Origin: Pyrinomonadaceae bacterium MAG19_C2-C3
Lineage (GTDB): Bacteria > Acidobacteriota > Blastocatellia > Pyrinomonadales > Pyrinomonadaceae
Reading direction: 5' to 3'
Length of the DNA stretch: 64,000 nucleotides
Assembly (NCBI GenBank): GCA_024330265.1
Contig: JANDLT010000003.1
Coordinates: 1-64,000 of the forward strand
In this document: in pieces, positions 43,519 through 52,218 of the stretch
Numbering within the stretch: position 1 is the stretch's first letter
Layout: each line of letters starts with the position of its first letter
Made by a program: the position numbers and the translations under genes
The notes under the pieces: model-generated
Told to the model about the DNA's origin: nothing
What the model saw: only the letters and a program-made list of their open reading frames with translations
The model's database searches: none

Positions 43519-45906
43519 TCAGCGATTATCAATCGGGTCTTTCTTGATTTCGATTTTCTCCCTTATTTGTTCACGCGGCGATGATTGTTCGGGGCGCGAT
43601 TCTCTAACTGGTGCGGGTGCAGGTGCGGACGGGCGCGGTTGCTCGTCGCGCGACGGTCTTTCGTTTTGTGGTTGTTCGTTGCGTGACGGTCTTTCGCTTT
43701 GAGGCTGCTCATTCCGTCGGGGCTGTTCGTTGCGTGGGGGTTGTTCCTCGCGCGGCGGGCGTTCGCTTCGGGCGGGTCTTTCGCTTCGTGATGGAAAGTC
43801 GTCGCGTTCACGTTCGCGTGCGCGCGGGCGGCGGTCTTCGTTGTTGTCGAAGCGCGGACTTTCACCGGAAGATGGTGAGGGTGAGGCGGGAGCATTGTTC
43901 ACGTTCGGCGGCGACATGATTTCGACGGGAGCGCGCACGGGGCGTTCGATGTTTTCCCGCGTGCGGTTGCGGAAACGCTCGCGGCGCATCTCGCGTTCGG
44001 CATCTTTCGATGACGGGTTATTGTTGTCGGCATCGGGAGTGACGGGGTTGTTCGGCGTCACAACCGTCGTCCCGCCGCCCGCGTTCGGGGCATTACCGAT
44101 GCGCGGTGAGCGTGCGCGGCGCGGTACGTCCGGGCGCACGATGACGCCTGTGTTCGGTGTGTTGTTGATAGTGCCGTTCGTATCTCCGATTTGATTCGGA
44201 TTGACGGGCGAAGTTATTGCCGGAGCGACGTTGGGGCTGTTGTCATTCGGCGTCCGGTCGGGACGTTCGCCGCGCGAAATGGGACGCACATCGCGCCCGC
44301 GAAACATGCGTCGGCGGCGCAGTTCGGCGTCGAGCGGTTGACCTTCAACGCGCGGGGCGGCACCGATTGTCGGCAACGCGACGGCGGGATTTCTGACGTT
44401 GTTCCTGTCACCACCTCTACCAAAATCTCTGCCGCGTGGTCGCGTCTCATTCGTCGCGGGCGGAGTTTGATTATTCGGCGTCGTGGACGGAATTACATTG
44501 CGAGGCGTGACGGGCAGGCGACCGCGCACGGGTTCGGAGTTCAACGCGATGTCGGCTTGCGCGCTCGTCGCGGGACGAAACGAGTGCCGACCTTTGCCGA
44601 AATCCGCGAGTGGTTGCGTCGTCAACGCGCGGCGCACGGCGGGGTCACGCACCGCGCGTAAATCTTGCGGCGACGGATTGCGTGGGCGATTGTCACGCCC
44701 ATTACCACGACCATCGCCGCGTCCGTAACCGCGTCCATAGTTGCGCGCGCGCGGGTCGTGTTCGCCGTGTACGAGCGGACGCCAGCAGACTTGCTGATTG
44801 TTGCCGAAGTTAAACGAAAAGAAGGCGACCAGCGCGGGACGCCACCGCGACCACAAGCGATAAGGGCGATTGTATGAAGCGTATTGCGCCGGGTACGAAG
44901 CCGTCCAGCACCATGCGTTCCGGTAATAAACCCAACGCCCGTGATGATATGTCGCCCAGCCCCAAGGCTCATCTGCAACCCAAGTCCACCCGTAAGGCGC
45001 GCTCCATTGCCAACGCCCGTAACGATACGGCGACCAGTTCGTATAAATACCGGTTGCCGAAGTGGACGGTCGCCACACGCGACCATACTCCGGCGTATCA
45101 AGCCAATCGCCGTAGTCGCCCAACTCGTCCGCACCCCACACGTTCGCGGCGTAATTATCCCGTCCTGCTTCGCGTTCGCGGCGACGACGGGCAATCTCTG
45201 CATCGCGCTTATCGCTCCACTCATCCCAGTAATCGCGTGGCAAGGCGGCGATTAAGTTCCAATCTTCAAAGCGCGTTCCGGTGAAAAATCGCTCCGCCGT
45301 GCGGTCTGAACGAACCGTGAAACCATCGGCTTCGGAATACAAACGGGCTTCGCCGCCGTCGCGCACGGTCAGACGTTGATAACCTTCCGGCTCGACATCA
45401 AGCCGATACAAACCGCTTCGTTCAAGCGCGACCGTGATGTTCGGGGCATCAATTTCAAAGTAGCCGCGACTCGCATCGAAGCCGTCAAGTCGCACCTGCA
45501 CCGCACCCGCGTCAAGGCTCAACACGATTGCCTCATCGCGTAACGTCGTCAAACGCACAATCGTATTGCCGCGCAAACGCACGAAGTTCGCGGCGTCAAG
45601 TTGAATCTCGACGCGGGCTTCGCTTCCCGTGGTTTGAATTATGTCGCCTTCGACGAGCGACAAATTTCTGGTCACTCTTTCGCTTTGGTCTTCGACTTCA
45701 CCGCTGCCCTTGCGCCGCAAATCGGCGATGCCTTCGACGTGTGTGACGCGCGCGACACGCGCCGTTTCATCATAATCGTCAACCTCGACTTCATCATCGA
45801 AGGCGTGCGCGTGGGCGGTGAAAAGCAGCGCGACGCAACAACATATAGCAGCGAGAAACAGGGAAGAACGTGTGAAGGGCGCAACGTGTGTGAGAACGGG
45901 CGACAT
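43519..45906 (-). CDS. FecR / DUF6600-type exported protein with charged repeat tail
   Basis: Secreted or envelope protein of 795 residues. Signal peptide (SSLFLAAICCCVALLFTAHA), FecR-like beta domain (about 55-200, EGDIIQTTGSEARVEIQLD, GNTIVRL), then a DUF6600-like Trp/Tyr-rich repeat region (about 250-350, YGRWQWSAPYGWTWVADEPW, YHHGRWVY), then over 400 residues of disordered Pro/Arg/Asn-rich sequence. The tail has repeats of PSRNEQPQ/PSRDEQPR type. ATG 45906 is chosen because AAGGAG precedes it by nine bases. No sigma/anti-sigma genes are adjacent, so a FecR signalling role is unlikely; a structural envelope role is my guess. Confidence 0.8.
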   Translation of the reverse strand: MSPVLTHVAPFTRSSLFLAAICCCVALLFTAHAHAFDDEVEVDDYDETARVARVTHVEGIADLRRKGSGEVEDQSERVTRNLSLVEGDIIQTTGSEARVEIQLDAANFVRLRGNTIVRLTTLRDEAIVLSLDAGAVQVRLDGFDASRGYFEIDAPNITVALERSGLYRLDVEPEGYQRLTVRDGGEARLYSEADGFTVRSDRTAERFFTGTRFEDWNLIAALPRDYWDEWSDKRDAEIARRRREREAGRDNYAANVWGADELGDYGDWLDTPEYGRVWRPSTSATGIYTNWSPYRYGRWQWSAPYGWTWVADEPWGWATYHHGRWVYYRNAWCWTASYPAQYASYNRPYRLWSRWRPALVAFFSFNFGNNQQVCWRPLVHGEHDPRARNYGRGYGRGDGRGNGRDNRPRNPSPQDLRAVRDPAVRRALTTQPLADFGKGRHSFRPATSAQADIALNSEPVRGRLPVTPRNVIPSTTPNNQTPPATNETRPRGRDFGRGGDRNNVRNPAVALPTIGAAPRVEGQPLDAELRRRRMFRGRDVRPISRGERPDRTPNDNSPNVAPAITSPVNPNQIGDTNGTINNTPNTGVIVRPDVPRRARSPRIGNAPNAGGGTTVVTPNNPVTPDADNNNPSSKDAEREMRRERFRNRTRENIERPVRAPVEIMSPPNVNNAPASPSPSSGESPRFDNNEDRRPRARERERDDFPSRSERPARSERPPREEQPPRNEQPRRNEQPQSERPSRNEQPQNERPSRDEQPRPSAPAPAPVRESRPEQSSPREQIREKIEIKKDPIDNR

Positions 45907-46195
45907 GGCGACATACTCCTTTTTTATATAACGATGCGAAACTTGACCGGACAAGCGAGCGGGCGATAAATCACGGCAAATCAGGATTCAAAACCGCTTG
46001 CATGAACAAGCATTAGTTTTGAAGGCGGGTCAGAACTGATGTTCAATCGCGGCAGAGCAACGGGCGTGCCGACCGTCTGATTTCACCGCAATACTTGAAG
46101 CGCGACGGGCGCGTACCGACAAGTTGGTATAAGGCGAATACGATTTGGTGCGGAAAGAAAATCGGTTGTGCGATAAGTTAAAGAAGAATCAAGCT

Positions 46196-47293
46196 TCAAC
46201 GCGCCAATGGCGTAGCGATTAAATCAAGCGGCACGTCCGCGCGTCGCTTCGCGTGCGGGACATGTCGCGGTGCGCGTGAACACGTCGCGGCGGTCAATAT
46301 CACAACGCTAATCCAGAGCATATCAGCCAAAAACAGATGCACAATTTGCATCCACACCGGAGCAAGCAAAAGCACGTTGACGATGCCCGCCGCGACTTCC
46401 GCGCAGAGTATCGAGACGACGACCCACGCCAACTTTTTCGCGTGCGGGTTTTCACTCGCCCCGCGCTTAATCGTCCACCACGCCGCGACGCCCAACATCA
46501 CCGTCACCAAACCCGCGATGACGGGATGTAAGACGCGCAGTTGAACAAGGTAATGCCCTGTTCCCGTCAAATCGTTTTGCAAACCTTCCGCGAGTGATTT
46601 CACCGGAAACAACGTATCACCGAGAGCCGTCACCGCACCGCTTGCGCCAAGCACGAGCGTCAAGCCGAGACACGCCGCGAACAACCACACGCCCGCATTG
46701 TTGCCGCTCTCGTCCCAAGAAAATTTCGCACCCGCCGACCATTCCGACGCGCGCCACGCGATGAGCGTCAACGCTCCCAACAACAGAAACGTATTGACCA
46801 GATGAATTGCCAGCCACACCGCACGCGCCACCGAATCGTCTTTGGCGACGAGTTCATAAATCACCAATCCCGCCCCAATCGCCGCTTCCGTCAAAGTGAA
46901 GAACAACGCGACGCACGCCCACACGCGCACACCCTTCGCCTTCATCAATAACCCGCTTTCATCATCCGCCCGCGCCGCCCGTACTAATCGCACCGCCCAC
47001 ACGACCAATCCCAGAATCAACAACAACGCCGCCCCGCTCATCAGCCGATGCGTGAACTCGATGAAGGTTTCCGTCGTCACATCGCGCGGCACAACGACGC
47101 CGTTACACAAAGGATAATGGCTGCCGCATCCCGCCCCCGAACCCGTCGCCCGCACGCCCGCGCCCCACAAAATCACCAGCACGTTATACGCGAGCGCGAC
47201 CCACGCGACGCGACCGAACCGCGCCAAGCTTGATGCCGACGATGCGCGTTGTGCTTCGATTTTTCTCTTGATTAAGACGGGCGAACTCGACAT
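46196..47293 (-). CDS. ctaA: Heme A synthase
   Basis: Membrane monooxygenase of the CtaA/COX15 family converting heme O to heme A for cytochrome oxidase; about 365 residues, eight helices in two pseudo-repeats. The family Cys pair and loop are in GAGVRATGSGAGCGSHYPLCNG-like sequence (helix 1-2 loop), heme-ligand histidines in EFTHRLMS, IHLVNTF, LRVLHPVIA and VHLFLAD. The start ATG 47293 (SSSPVLIKRKIEAQ) is preferred; the frame extends to 47422 but that part overlaps the preceding gene. The N-terminal 30 residues precede the first helix. No ctaB or oxidase genes are in the window. Confidence 0.9.
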   Translation of the reverse strand: MSSSPVLIKRKIEAQRASSASSLARFGRVAWVALAYNVLVILWGAGVRATGSGAGCGSHYPLCNGVVVPRDVTTETFIEFTHRLMSGAALLLILGLVVWAVRLVRAARADDESGLLMKAKGVRVWACVALFFTLTEAAIGAGLVIYELVAKDDSVARAVWLAIHLVNTFLLLGALTLIAWRASEWSAGAKFSWDESGNNAGVWLFAACLGLTLVLGASGAVTALGDTLFPVKSLAEGLQNDLTGTGHYLVQLRVLHPVIAGLVTVMLGVAAWWTIKRGASENPHAKKLAWVVVSILCAEVAAGIVNVLLLAPVWMQIVHLFLADMLWISVVILTAATCSRAPRHVPHAKRRADVPLDLIATPLAR

Positions 47294-47387
47294 AAAATTT
47301 AGAGTTATAGGAAATCGTAAAGTAGGCTCATATCTGCCACAAAAACCATTCGTTGAAGAAGCGAACGCCCTGAAGTCGTTCGTCAGG

Positions 47388-47741
47388 TTACGCGGCAACA
47401 GGCTCTTGTGCGGGAGCGTCAATCTTTGTCAACAAATCTTGCGGGAGATTTAATTCCTCACCTTTAAGCGCACGCACTAAGACCTTCACGAGGTTTCGAC
47501 TCGCGGGCGGGTTGGCAGCAAGATAAAGCTGTAATTCTTTCGGAAAGTGATATGTGCGAATCGCACTCGTGCTTTGACTTGCGTGTGAGTTTCGCCGCGA
47601 CTCCTCCGGCGCAGATCCGCCTTTTATCATGACGCCGTAACGCTTGCGCTCCTCACCGATTTGCAACGTCAACATCAAGTCGTTGCCGGGTTCGATTACT
47701 TCTTGCACCGCCAGACACACAAAGTCATTAACTTGTTTCAT
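47388..47741 (-). CDS. Unknown protein coupled to the papain-like gene
   Basis: Protein of 117 residues without signal peptide or membrane helix; no family recognised. The first half (VNDFVCLAVQEVIEPGNDLM, LTLQIGEERKRYGVMIKGG) looks beta-rich, and the C-terminal part is a helix ending PQDLLTKI. Its ATG overlaps the upstream TGA in an ATGA, so the two proteins are translationally coupled and probably work together. It could be an inhibitor, substrate or partner of the papain-like protein. Confidence 0.6.
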   Translation of the reverse strand: MKQVNDFVCLAVQEVIEPGNDLMLTLQIGEERKRYGVMIKGGSAPEESRRNSHASQSTSAIRTYHFPKELQLYLAANPPASRNLVKVLVRALKGEELNLPQDLLTKIDAPAQEPVAA

Positions 47742-48259
47742 TTGAATATCGCCTCTCCGCCCCAAACTTTCATAAACTCTTCGCGCGTCATGGTGTAGAT
47801 TGTGCCGTACTTTGCCGTCTCGTTTATCGGGAAGGGGTCTTTGATGATAAACACCTCGCCATCTGTGACGCTTTCAACTAAAACCATATGCCCAAGCGTT
47901 CCGCCTTCGTGAAATACGACCGCGTGAACATCTCCTATCTTGCCGAGCAACTCTAAATGTTCATCACTAATTGCGCCGCCACGCCAAAGTTTTCCGGGCG
48001 TCCGGTCAAACTCGTTCATAACCTTGACAAGTTCATCCACCGTCGCCGGAGTCTGTATTTTAGCAAGGATATGTTCTTGCGACACATTTATTCCGCGACT
48101 CCGAAGCAACATCTCGCCCGTCGCGGCGACACAGGCAAGCGGGTTCGATTGCGCGGGAACTGATGAATCTGCACGCTCATCAATCGTCTTCCAGTTGCCA
48201 CCCGCTCCGCTTCTAGTTTTTGAAAGAACAGGTGGACGGCTGCCTTGCTCCTCACTCAT
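47738..48259 (-). CDS. Papain-like (C39/C70-type fold) cysteine protease homologue
   Basis: Protein of about 173 residues. The order Cys (NPLACVAATGEMLLRSRGIN), His (GGTLGHMVLVESVTDGEVFI) and Asp (IKDPFPINETAKYGTIY) is that of a papain-like catalytic triad, and the sequence around them resembles C39/bacteriocin-type and C70-type peptidases. The first 40 residues are polar and may be a propeptide or linker. ATG 48259 is chosen; 48295 would overlap uvsE. It lies 22 bases after uvsE and is coupled to the next gene. There is no ABC exporter beside it, so it is not a usual bacteriocin maturation enzyme. Activity is inferred. Confidence 0.6.
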   Translation of the reverse strand: MSEEQGSRPPVLSKTRSGAGGNWKTIDERADSSVPAQSNPLACVAATGEMLLRSRGINVSQEHILAKIQTPATVDELVKVMNEFDRTPGKLWRGGAISDEHLELLGKIGDVHAVVFHEGGTLGHMVLVESVTDGEVFIIKDPFPINETAKYGTIYTMTREEFMKVWGGEAIFK

Positions 48260-48281
48260 CTTGATTGCCTGCAAACTCTTT

Positions 48282-49223
48282 TCATACCGCGCCAACCTCC
48301 GTCACCCGTCCCGACTCTGCCCCGACAATCTCCACCCACCGCTCGCGCATCTCGAAAATCGCCGCTTCCTTATGCTTCGCTTCGACCTCAATCCACAACC
48401 CCGCGACATCGAAAGCGCGCGGCACGTCAACTATCACATCGCTGTGTTTCGGGTCATTGAAATACTCGCGCCCGTTTGAAATATGCGTCATCTGCCAATC
48501 GGCATTCACACCCCACGTCTCACGCGCCGCGTCCAACATTTCACGCACGCTCGCGTGTTCATAACTCGAAATCTTTTCCGCGCAAACATGATGATGCGCG
48601 TCAAATATCATCGGCACATTCGCGCGACGGCACACATCCAAAATTTGCCGCGAATGATAAGCGTGTTCGTCGTTCTCAAACGTCACACGCGAACGAATCC
48701 CGTCCGGCAAATCTTTGATAACCGAAACCAAGCGGTCGCTTCTATCCGACTTGCCCCCGTGTATATTCATCGCCGCCCAACTGGAGCGCGGCAACCCAAG
48801 CAAATCGAAAATCCATGCGTGCGTACTTAAAATCAGAATCGAATTTTCGATGACGTGCAGCGAGTCCGACGACAACACGCAAAACTGGTCGGGATGCAAC
48901 ACGACGCGCAAACCCGTCTCCATCGCACGCCTTCCGGCGCGCCCCACATCCTCCGCTATTTCTTCCAACACGCCGCGCCCCGTGTCCGTATCCGCGAACG
49001 GAAAAAAGGCACTCGTCAAACGATACAACTTGATGTCATGCCTCTGACAAAAATCAATCGCCGTCTCAAAGCGCGCAAGGTTGTCACGATACAAGTCGCG
49101 CAACATCGCAAGCTGTTCGTCCGTCCCAAACTGCAACAACCTTTTCCTTGTCAAAGCGCGAAACCGCACCGCCTCGCTAAATGTGATGCACACCAAACCC
49201 AACTCCGGCAAACCGTTCCCCAT
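48282..49223 (-). CDS. uvsE: UV damage endonuclease UvsE
   Basis: TIM-barrel endonuclease that nicks DNA 5' to cyclobutane dimers and 6-4 photoproducts (UVDE pathway). It has the conserved start LGLVCITFSEAVRFR, the metal ligands in VVLHPDQFCVLSS, MNIHGGKSDR, TFENDEHAY, IFDAHHHVC and the conserved MTHISNGRE. Length 313 is normal. With uvrC in the same window it gives two independent routes for UV repair. The ATG is directly preceded by a CRCAGAG repeat. Confidence 0.92.
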   Translation of the reverse strand: MGNGLPELGLVCITFSEAVRFRALTRKRLLQFGTDEQLAMLRDLYRDNLARFETAIDFCQRHDIKLYRLTSAFFPFADTDTGRGVLEEIAEDVGRAGRRAMETGLRVVLHPDQFCVLSSDSLHVIENSILILSTHAWIFDLLGLPRSSWAAMNIHGGKSDRSDRLVSVIKDLPDGIRSRVTFENDEHAYHSRQILDVCRRANVPMIFDAHHHVCAEKISSYEHASVREMLDAARETWGVNADWQMTHISNGREYFNDPKHSDVIVDVPRAFDVAGLWIEVEAKHKEAAIFEMRERWVEIVGAESGRVTEVGAV

Positions 49224-49228
49224 ACTTT

Positions 49229-49270
49229 TCTCTGCGTCCCCTCTGCGCCCTTCGCGCCTCTGCGGTTAAT
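49229..49270 (-). repeat. One-armed CRCAGAG repeat abutting the uvsE start
   Basis: Read on the minus strand: TTAACCGCAGAGGCGCGAAG, then GGCGCAGAGGGGACGCAGAG, ending five bases before the uvsE ATG. CGCAGAG units recur with spacing of 11-15. It shares its TTAACC-R-CAGAGGC start and GCAGAGAAAA end with the repeat at 51797. Confidence 0.7.
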
Positions 49271-49287
49271 CCTTCTTCTGACCAAAC

Positions 49288-51792
49288 TCACTTCTTCAAA
49301 TGCACCTCAAAGAACCGCAAAATACGCTCATACTCATCCGCCCAACTTTCAGCCTTAGTAAAACCGTGATTCTCCGACGGGTAAAACATCACATCAAAAT
49401 GCTCCGTTTTACCCAACTCGATTAACCGCTCGACCAACTGCACCGAATCCTGAACCGGCACATTGTCATCAACCATGCCATGCAAAATCAGAAGCGGGCG
49501 CGTCAACTTGTCGGCATACGTTATCGGTGAACTGCGCTTATAAGCCGCCGCATTTTTATCTGGATAACCCAACCGTTCGGTCGTATAAACGGGCGACGAC
49601 GCGAAGTAGTTTTTCCAATCCGCGACCGGACGCAGAGCCGCCGCGCACGCGACATGTTCCGGTGCGCGCATCGCCGCCATCTCCGCCATAAACCCGCCGT
49701 AACTTCCGCCGTACATCCCGACGCGCGCTTTATCCGCATTGAAATTTGCGACCGCGTAATCAATCCCGTCCAAGTGGTCTTGCAAATCCAAGCCGCCCAA
49801 GAAATCATAAACATCCGTCCGCCACGCCCGCCCGTACCCGGCACTGCCGCGATAATCAATATCAAGCACGACATACCCGCGCTCATTCAAGAGCGTATGG
49901 AACATCGCTTCACGATAATAATTGTTCCAACCGTTTATCACGTTCTGCAAATATCCCGCCCCGTGAACGAACACCACCATCGGATATTTCTGCGCCCTCG
50001 CCTTATCAAAACCACGCGGCACATACACACGCCCCGCGACCTGTTTTCCATCCTTCGCTTTGAAAGAAACAAACTCCGGCACACTCCATTTATAATTCTT
50101 AAACGCATCCGGCACGGTATCCGTCACACGCACCGGCGCATCACCCATCCGGTTAAGATTCATCGCATATACATCATTCGGAACTAATGCTTGCGAAGAT
50201 TCAAACACCATCGTCTCACCGTTTTTTGAAACCTGCGGGTCGGTGTTCATCCCGCGCGGCACGTTCAATTTCACCTTGTCATTCGTCCGCGTATTGACGA
50301 TGTAAAACTGCCGTTCCGCCGTCCCGCCTTCGGTTGACGAATAAACCACGCGCTCACCATCCGGCAGCCACGCCGCCCAACTTACTTCATAATTCCCGCG
50401 CGTAAGTTGTCGCGGTGTTGCAAGTTTCGGGTCTAAACCAAAGGCTCTCAAGTAAAGATGATTAAAGCCGTCGCGCTCCGACGCGAAAAGAATCGCATCG
50501 CCTTTTGGTGCAGGCTCAACGATGCGCGAAAGCGACGCAATCCATTTATCATCCGTTTCTTCGTCAATCAAAAGAAAGACATCGGATGTTTCAACCGCGC
50601 CGTTCGCCTTCGCTTTGTTGTTCGTCAACGCACTTGTTGAGTTAGCAATTACCGTGTAAAGGATTTGCCGCCGCTTCGTGTCGCGGTCAATGCGGTCAAC
50701 AATCAATCCCGCATTATCGTCCGACCACCGCACGCCGCGAATATATGAAGCACCTTCCGGCGCGGGCAGTTTAATTTCCGTCGCGCGTTCACTCGTTCCA
50801 TCCGTCTTCGTCACAAACAATTTTTGCTCCGTCCAACCCCGCCTAAACGTCGGTGCGGTCACAAACTCGCCCGTGTAATTCGGCACAATCAACGCGCGTT
50901 GCTTCGATGTATCGCTCACGATATACGCGATGCGCGAACCGTCTTCCGAAGGCGTGACACCCGTGATGCTGTTCATCGAACCCACGCCTTGCGCTTGTAT
51001 ATTCGCCGCCCCGCCGCCCGCTTCGCGCGTCACCTGCACGAGTGAAGCGTCAACCGTATCGAACGCGAAAACATTGCCGCCCGATTGATACATCACGCGC
51101 TTCTCATCCAACCAACGCGCCCCCGTTTCAACCGCCGCCGTCGTCGTCAAACGTCGCGGCGCGCCCGCGCCTTCCACATTCACGACATACAAATCGCCGC
51201 GCTTCGCATACAAAATCCGCCGACTATCCGGTGACCACTCCGGCGCACCGACACTCACCGCGCGTTCACGATTCATTCTGTCGCGCTCCTGTGTTTGCGT
51301 CGTTTGCGATTCGTGCTGTGCTGTTTGTTGGGCTGTTTGTGTCGCCTGCGTCGTGCTTGTCGCCGCCTGCGCCGCGTCGCGCTGCATAATTCGTTCTTCA
51401 CGATTCGCGTCCGTGCGCGCTGCGTCGCGCGTCTCCGTTTTACTCGCCCGCTCATCACGCACTGAGTCAACCGCCCGCACTAAAACTTTAGCCGTCCCGC
51501 CGCTTGTCGAAACGACGTACAAATCACGTGGCTCTTTGCCCGCCGCGCTCCACAGATAAGCGACCGACTTTCCATCCGGCGACACTCTTTCCCCTTCGAC
51601 GCGCATCCCCGCCAAAGACGGTTCAGCCATAATCCCCCGCACCGTCAGCGCGGAAGCTTCTCTCCCGCCAGCGACTTGCGCCGTCACTTGCCGCGACACG
51701 CCCGCAAAGCCCGATACCACCAATGACAACGCGACAACTAAACCCGCACAACGAACCATCCGCTTCTTCTCTTGCTCCATCAACATCACCAT
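49288..51792 (-). CDS. S9-family serine peptidase (DPP IV/prolyl oligopeptidase type)
   Basis: Exported peptidase of 834 residues. The start at ATG 51792 is followed by a signal sequence (CAGLVVALSLVVSGFAGVS). A beta-propeller fills about 50-560 and is interrupted by a Gln/Thr-rich insertion (about 140-175, TTQATQTAQQTAQHES). The C-terminal alpha/beta-hydrolase domain has the nucleophile Ser in MYGGSYGGFM, Asp in HGMVDDNVPVQD and His in SENHGF. It should cleave peptides in the periplasm. In-frame ATGs at 51786, 51780 and 51759 are possible starts; frames further upstream are unlike protein and carry repeat sequence. Confidence 0.92.
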   Translation of the reverse strand: MVMLMEQEKKRMVRCAGLVVALSLVVSGFAGVSRQVTAQVAGGREASALTVRGIMAEPSLAGMRVEGERVSPDGKSVAYLWSAAGKEPRDLYVVSTSGGTAKVLVRAVDSVRDERASKTETRDAARTDANREERIMQRDAAQAATSTTQATQTAQQTAQHESQTTQTQERDRMNRERAVSVGAPEWSPDSRRILYAKRGDLYVVNVEGAGAPRRLTTTAAVETGARWLDEKRVMYQSGGNVFAFDTVDASLVQVTREAGGGAANIQAQGVGSMNSITGVTPSEDGSRIAYIVSDTSKQRALIVPNYTGEFVTAPTFRRGWTEQKLFVTKTDGTSERATEIKLPAPEGASYIRGVRWSDDNAGLIVDRIDRDTKRRQILYTVIANSTSALTNNKAKANGAVETSDVFLLIDEETDDKWIASLSRIVEPAPKGDAILFASERDGFNHLYLRAFGLDPKLATPRQLTRGNYEVSWAAWLPDGERVVYSSTEGGTAERQFYIVNTRTNDKVKLNVPRGMNTDPQVSKNGETMVFESSQALVPNDVYAMNLNRMGDAPVRVTDTVPDAFKNYKWSVPEFVSFKAKDGKQVAGRVYVPRGFDKARAQKYPMVVFVHGAGYLQNVINGWNNYYREAMFHTLLNERGYVVLDIDYRGSAGYGRAWRTDVYDFLGGLDLQDHLDGIDYAVANFNADKARVGMYGGSYGGFMAEMAAMRAPEHVACAAALRPVADWKNYFASSPVYTTERLGYPDKNAAAYKRSSPITYADKLTRPLLILHGMVDDNVPVQDSVQLVERLIELGKTEHFDVMFYPSENHGFTKAESWADEYERILRFFEVHLKK

Positions 51793-51796
51793 AAAA

Positions 51797-51847
51797 GTTT
51801 TCTCTGCCCTTCTCTGTGTCTTACTCTCTGTGCCTCTGTGGTTAAAG
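51797..51847 (-). repeat. One-armed CACAGAG repeat abutting the S9 peptidase start
   Basis: On the minus strand TTTAACCACAGAGGCACAG is followed by AGAGTAAGACACAGAGAAGG and GCAGAGAAAACTTTT, then the ATG. CACAGAG units take the place of the CGCAGAG units at 49229, in the same orientation to the following gene. Confidence 0.72.
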
Positions 51848-51965
51848 CTTTTAAGATTGCATGATAAGCAACTTCGTAGGACGATACGACAAGTCGAACA
51901 ACACAGACTCATCCGCATCAGCCGGAGAACGACACACAATAATTTTCGAGAGGTGGAAATTTGAA

Positions 51966-52211
51966 ATGACAAACCGCCGTGATGATACACCGAAAACAGG
52001 CGACAGGGGACAGAGGACAGGAGACGGCAATAACCGCACCAGCGCGACGCCGCACGACCCGTCTTTCCCGTTTGAAATCCCCTTTGGTGCAAGCACCGAC
52101 GCTCCCATCGAAGACTTACCCGTTCCCGGCGACTCCCACTCAAAGCACAGTTACTACTATGACGACGCGACGAACTATAAAGTTTTTAATCCCGATGAAG
52201 ACGAAGACTAA
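51966..52211 (+). CDS. Small acidic protein of unknown function
   Basis: 81 residues, hydrophilic, no membrane segment or signal peptide. The C-terminal half is acidic and aromatic (HSYYYDDATNYKVFNPDEDE). GAGAGGTGG lies about 10 bases before the ATG. The stop is seven bases before the dioxygenase ATG, suggesting one transcript. Codons 11-20 (TGDRGQRTGD) are encoded by CAGRGGA heptamers, so a repeat arm appears to have been absorbed into the gene. Confidence 0.5.
   Translation: MTNRRDDTPKTGDRGQRTGDGNNRTSATPHDPSFPFEIPFGASTDAPIEDLPVPGDSHSKHSYYYDDATNYKVFNPDEDED
51996..52027 (+). repeat. CAGRGGA heptamer array inside a coding sequence
   Basis: Four near-identical heptamers (CAGGCGA, CAGGGGA, CAGAGGA, CAGGAGA) stand in tandem within the small acidic gene. 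No opposite arm is visible nearby. The period is the same as in the intergenic hairpins. Confidence 0.75.
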
Positions 52212-52218
52212 AAAGTTA

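Noticed and set aside
49654-50187. A 177-codon plus-strand frame opposite the S9 peptidase
   Set aside because: Antisense shadow with His/Arg-rich composition and no pattern.
51793-52143. Long N-terminal extension of the S9 peptidase
   Set aside because: It is Cys/Arg-rich, contains the CACAGAG repeat and lacks similarity to the family; the signal peptide lies after ATG 51792.
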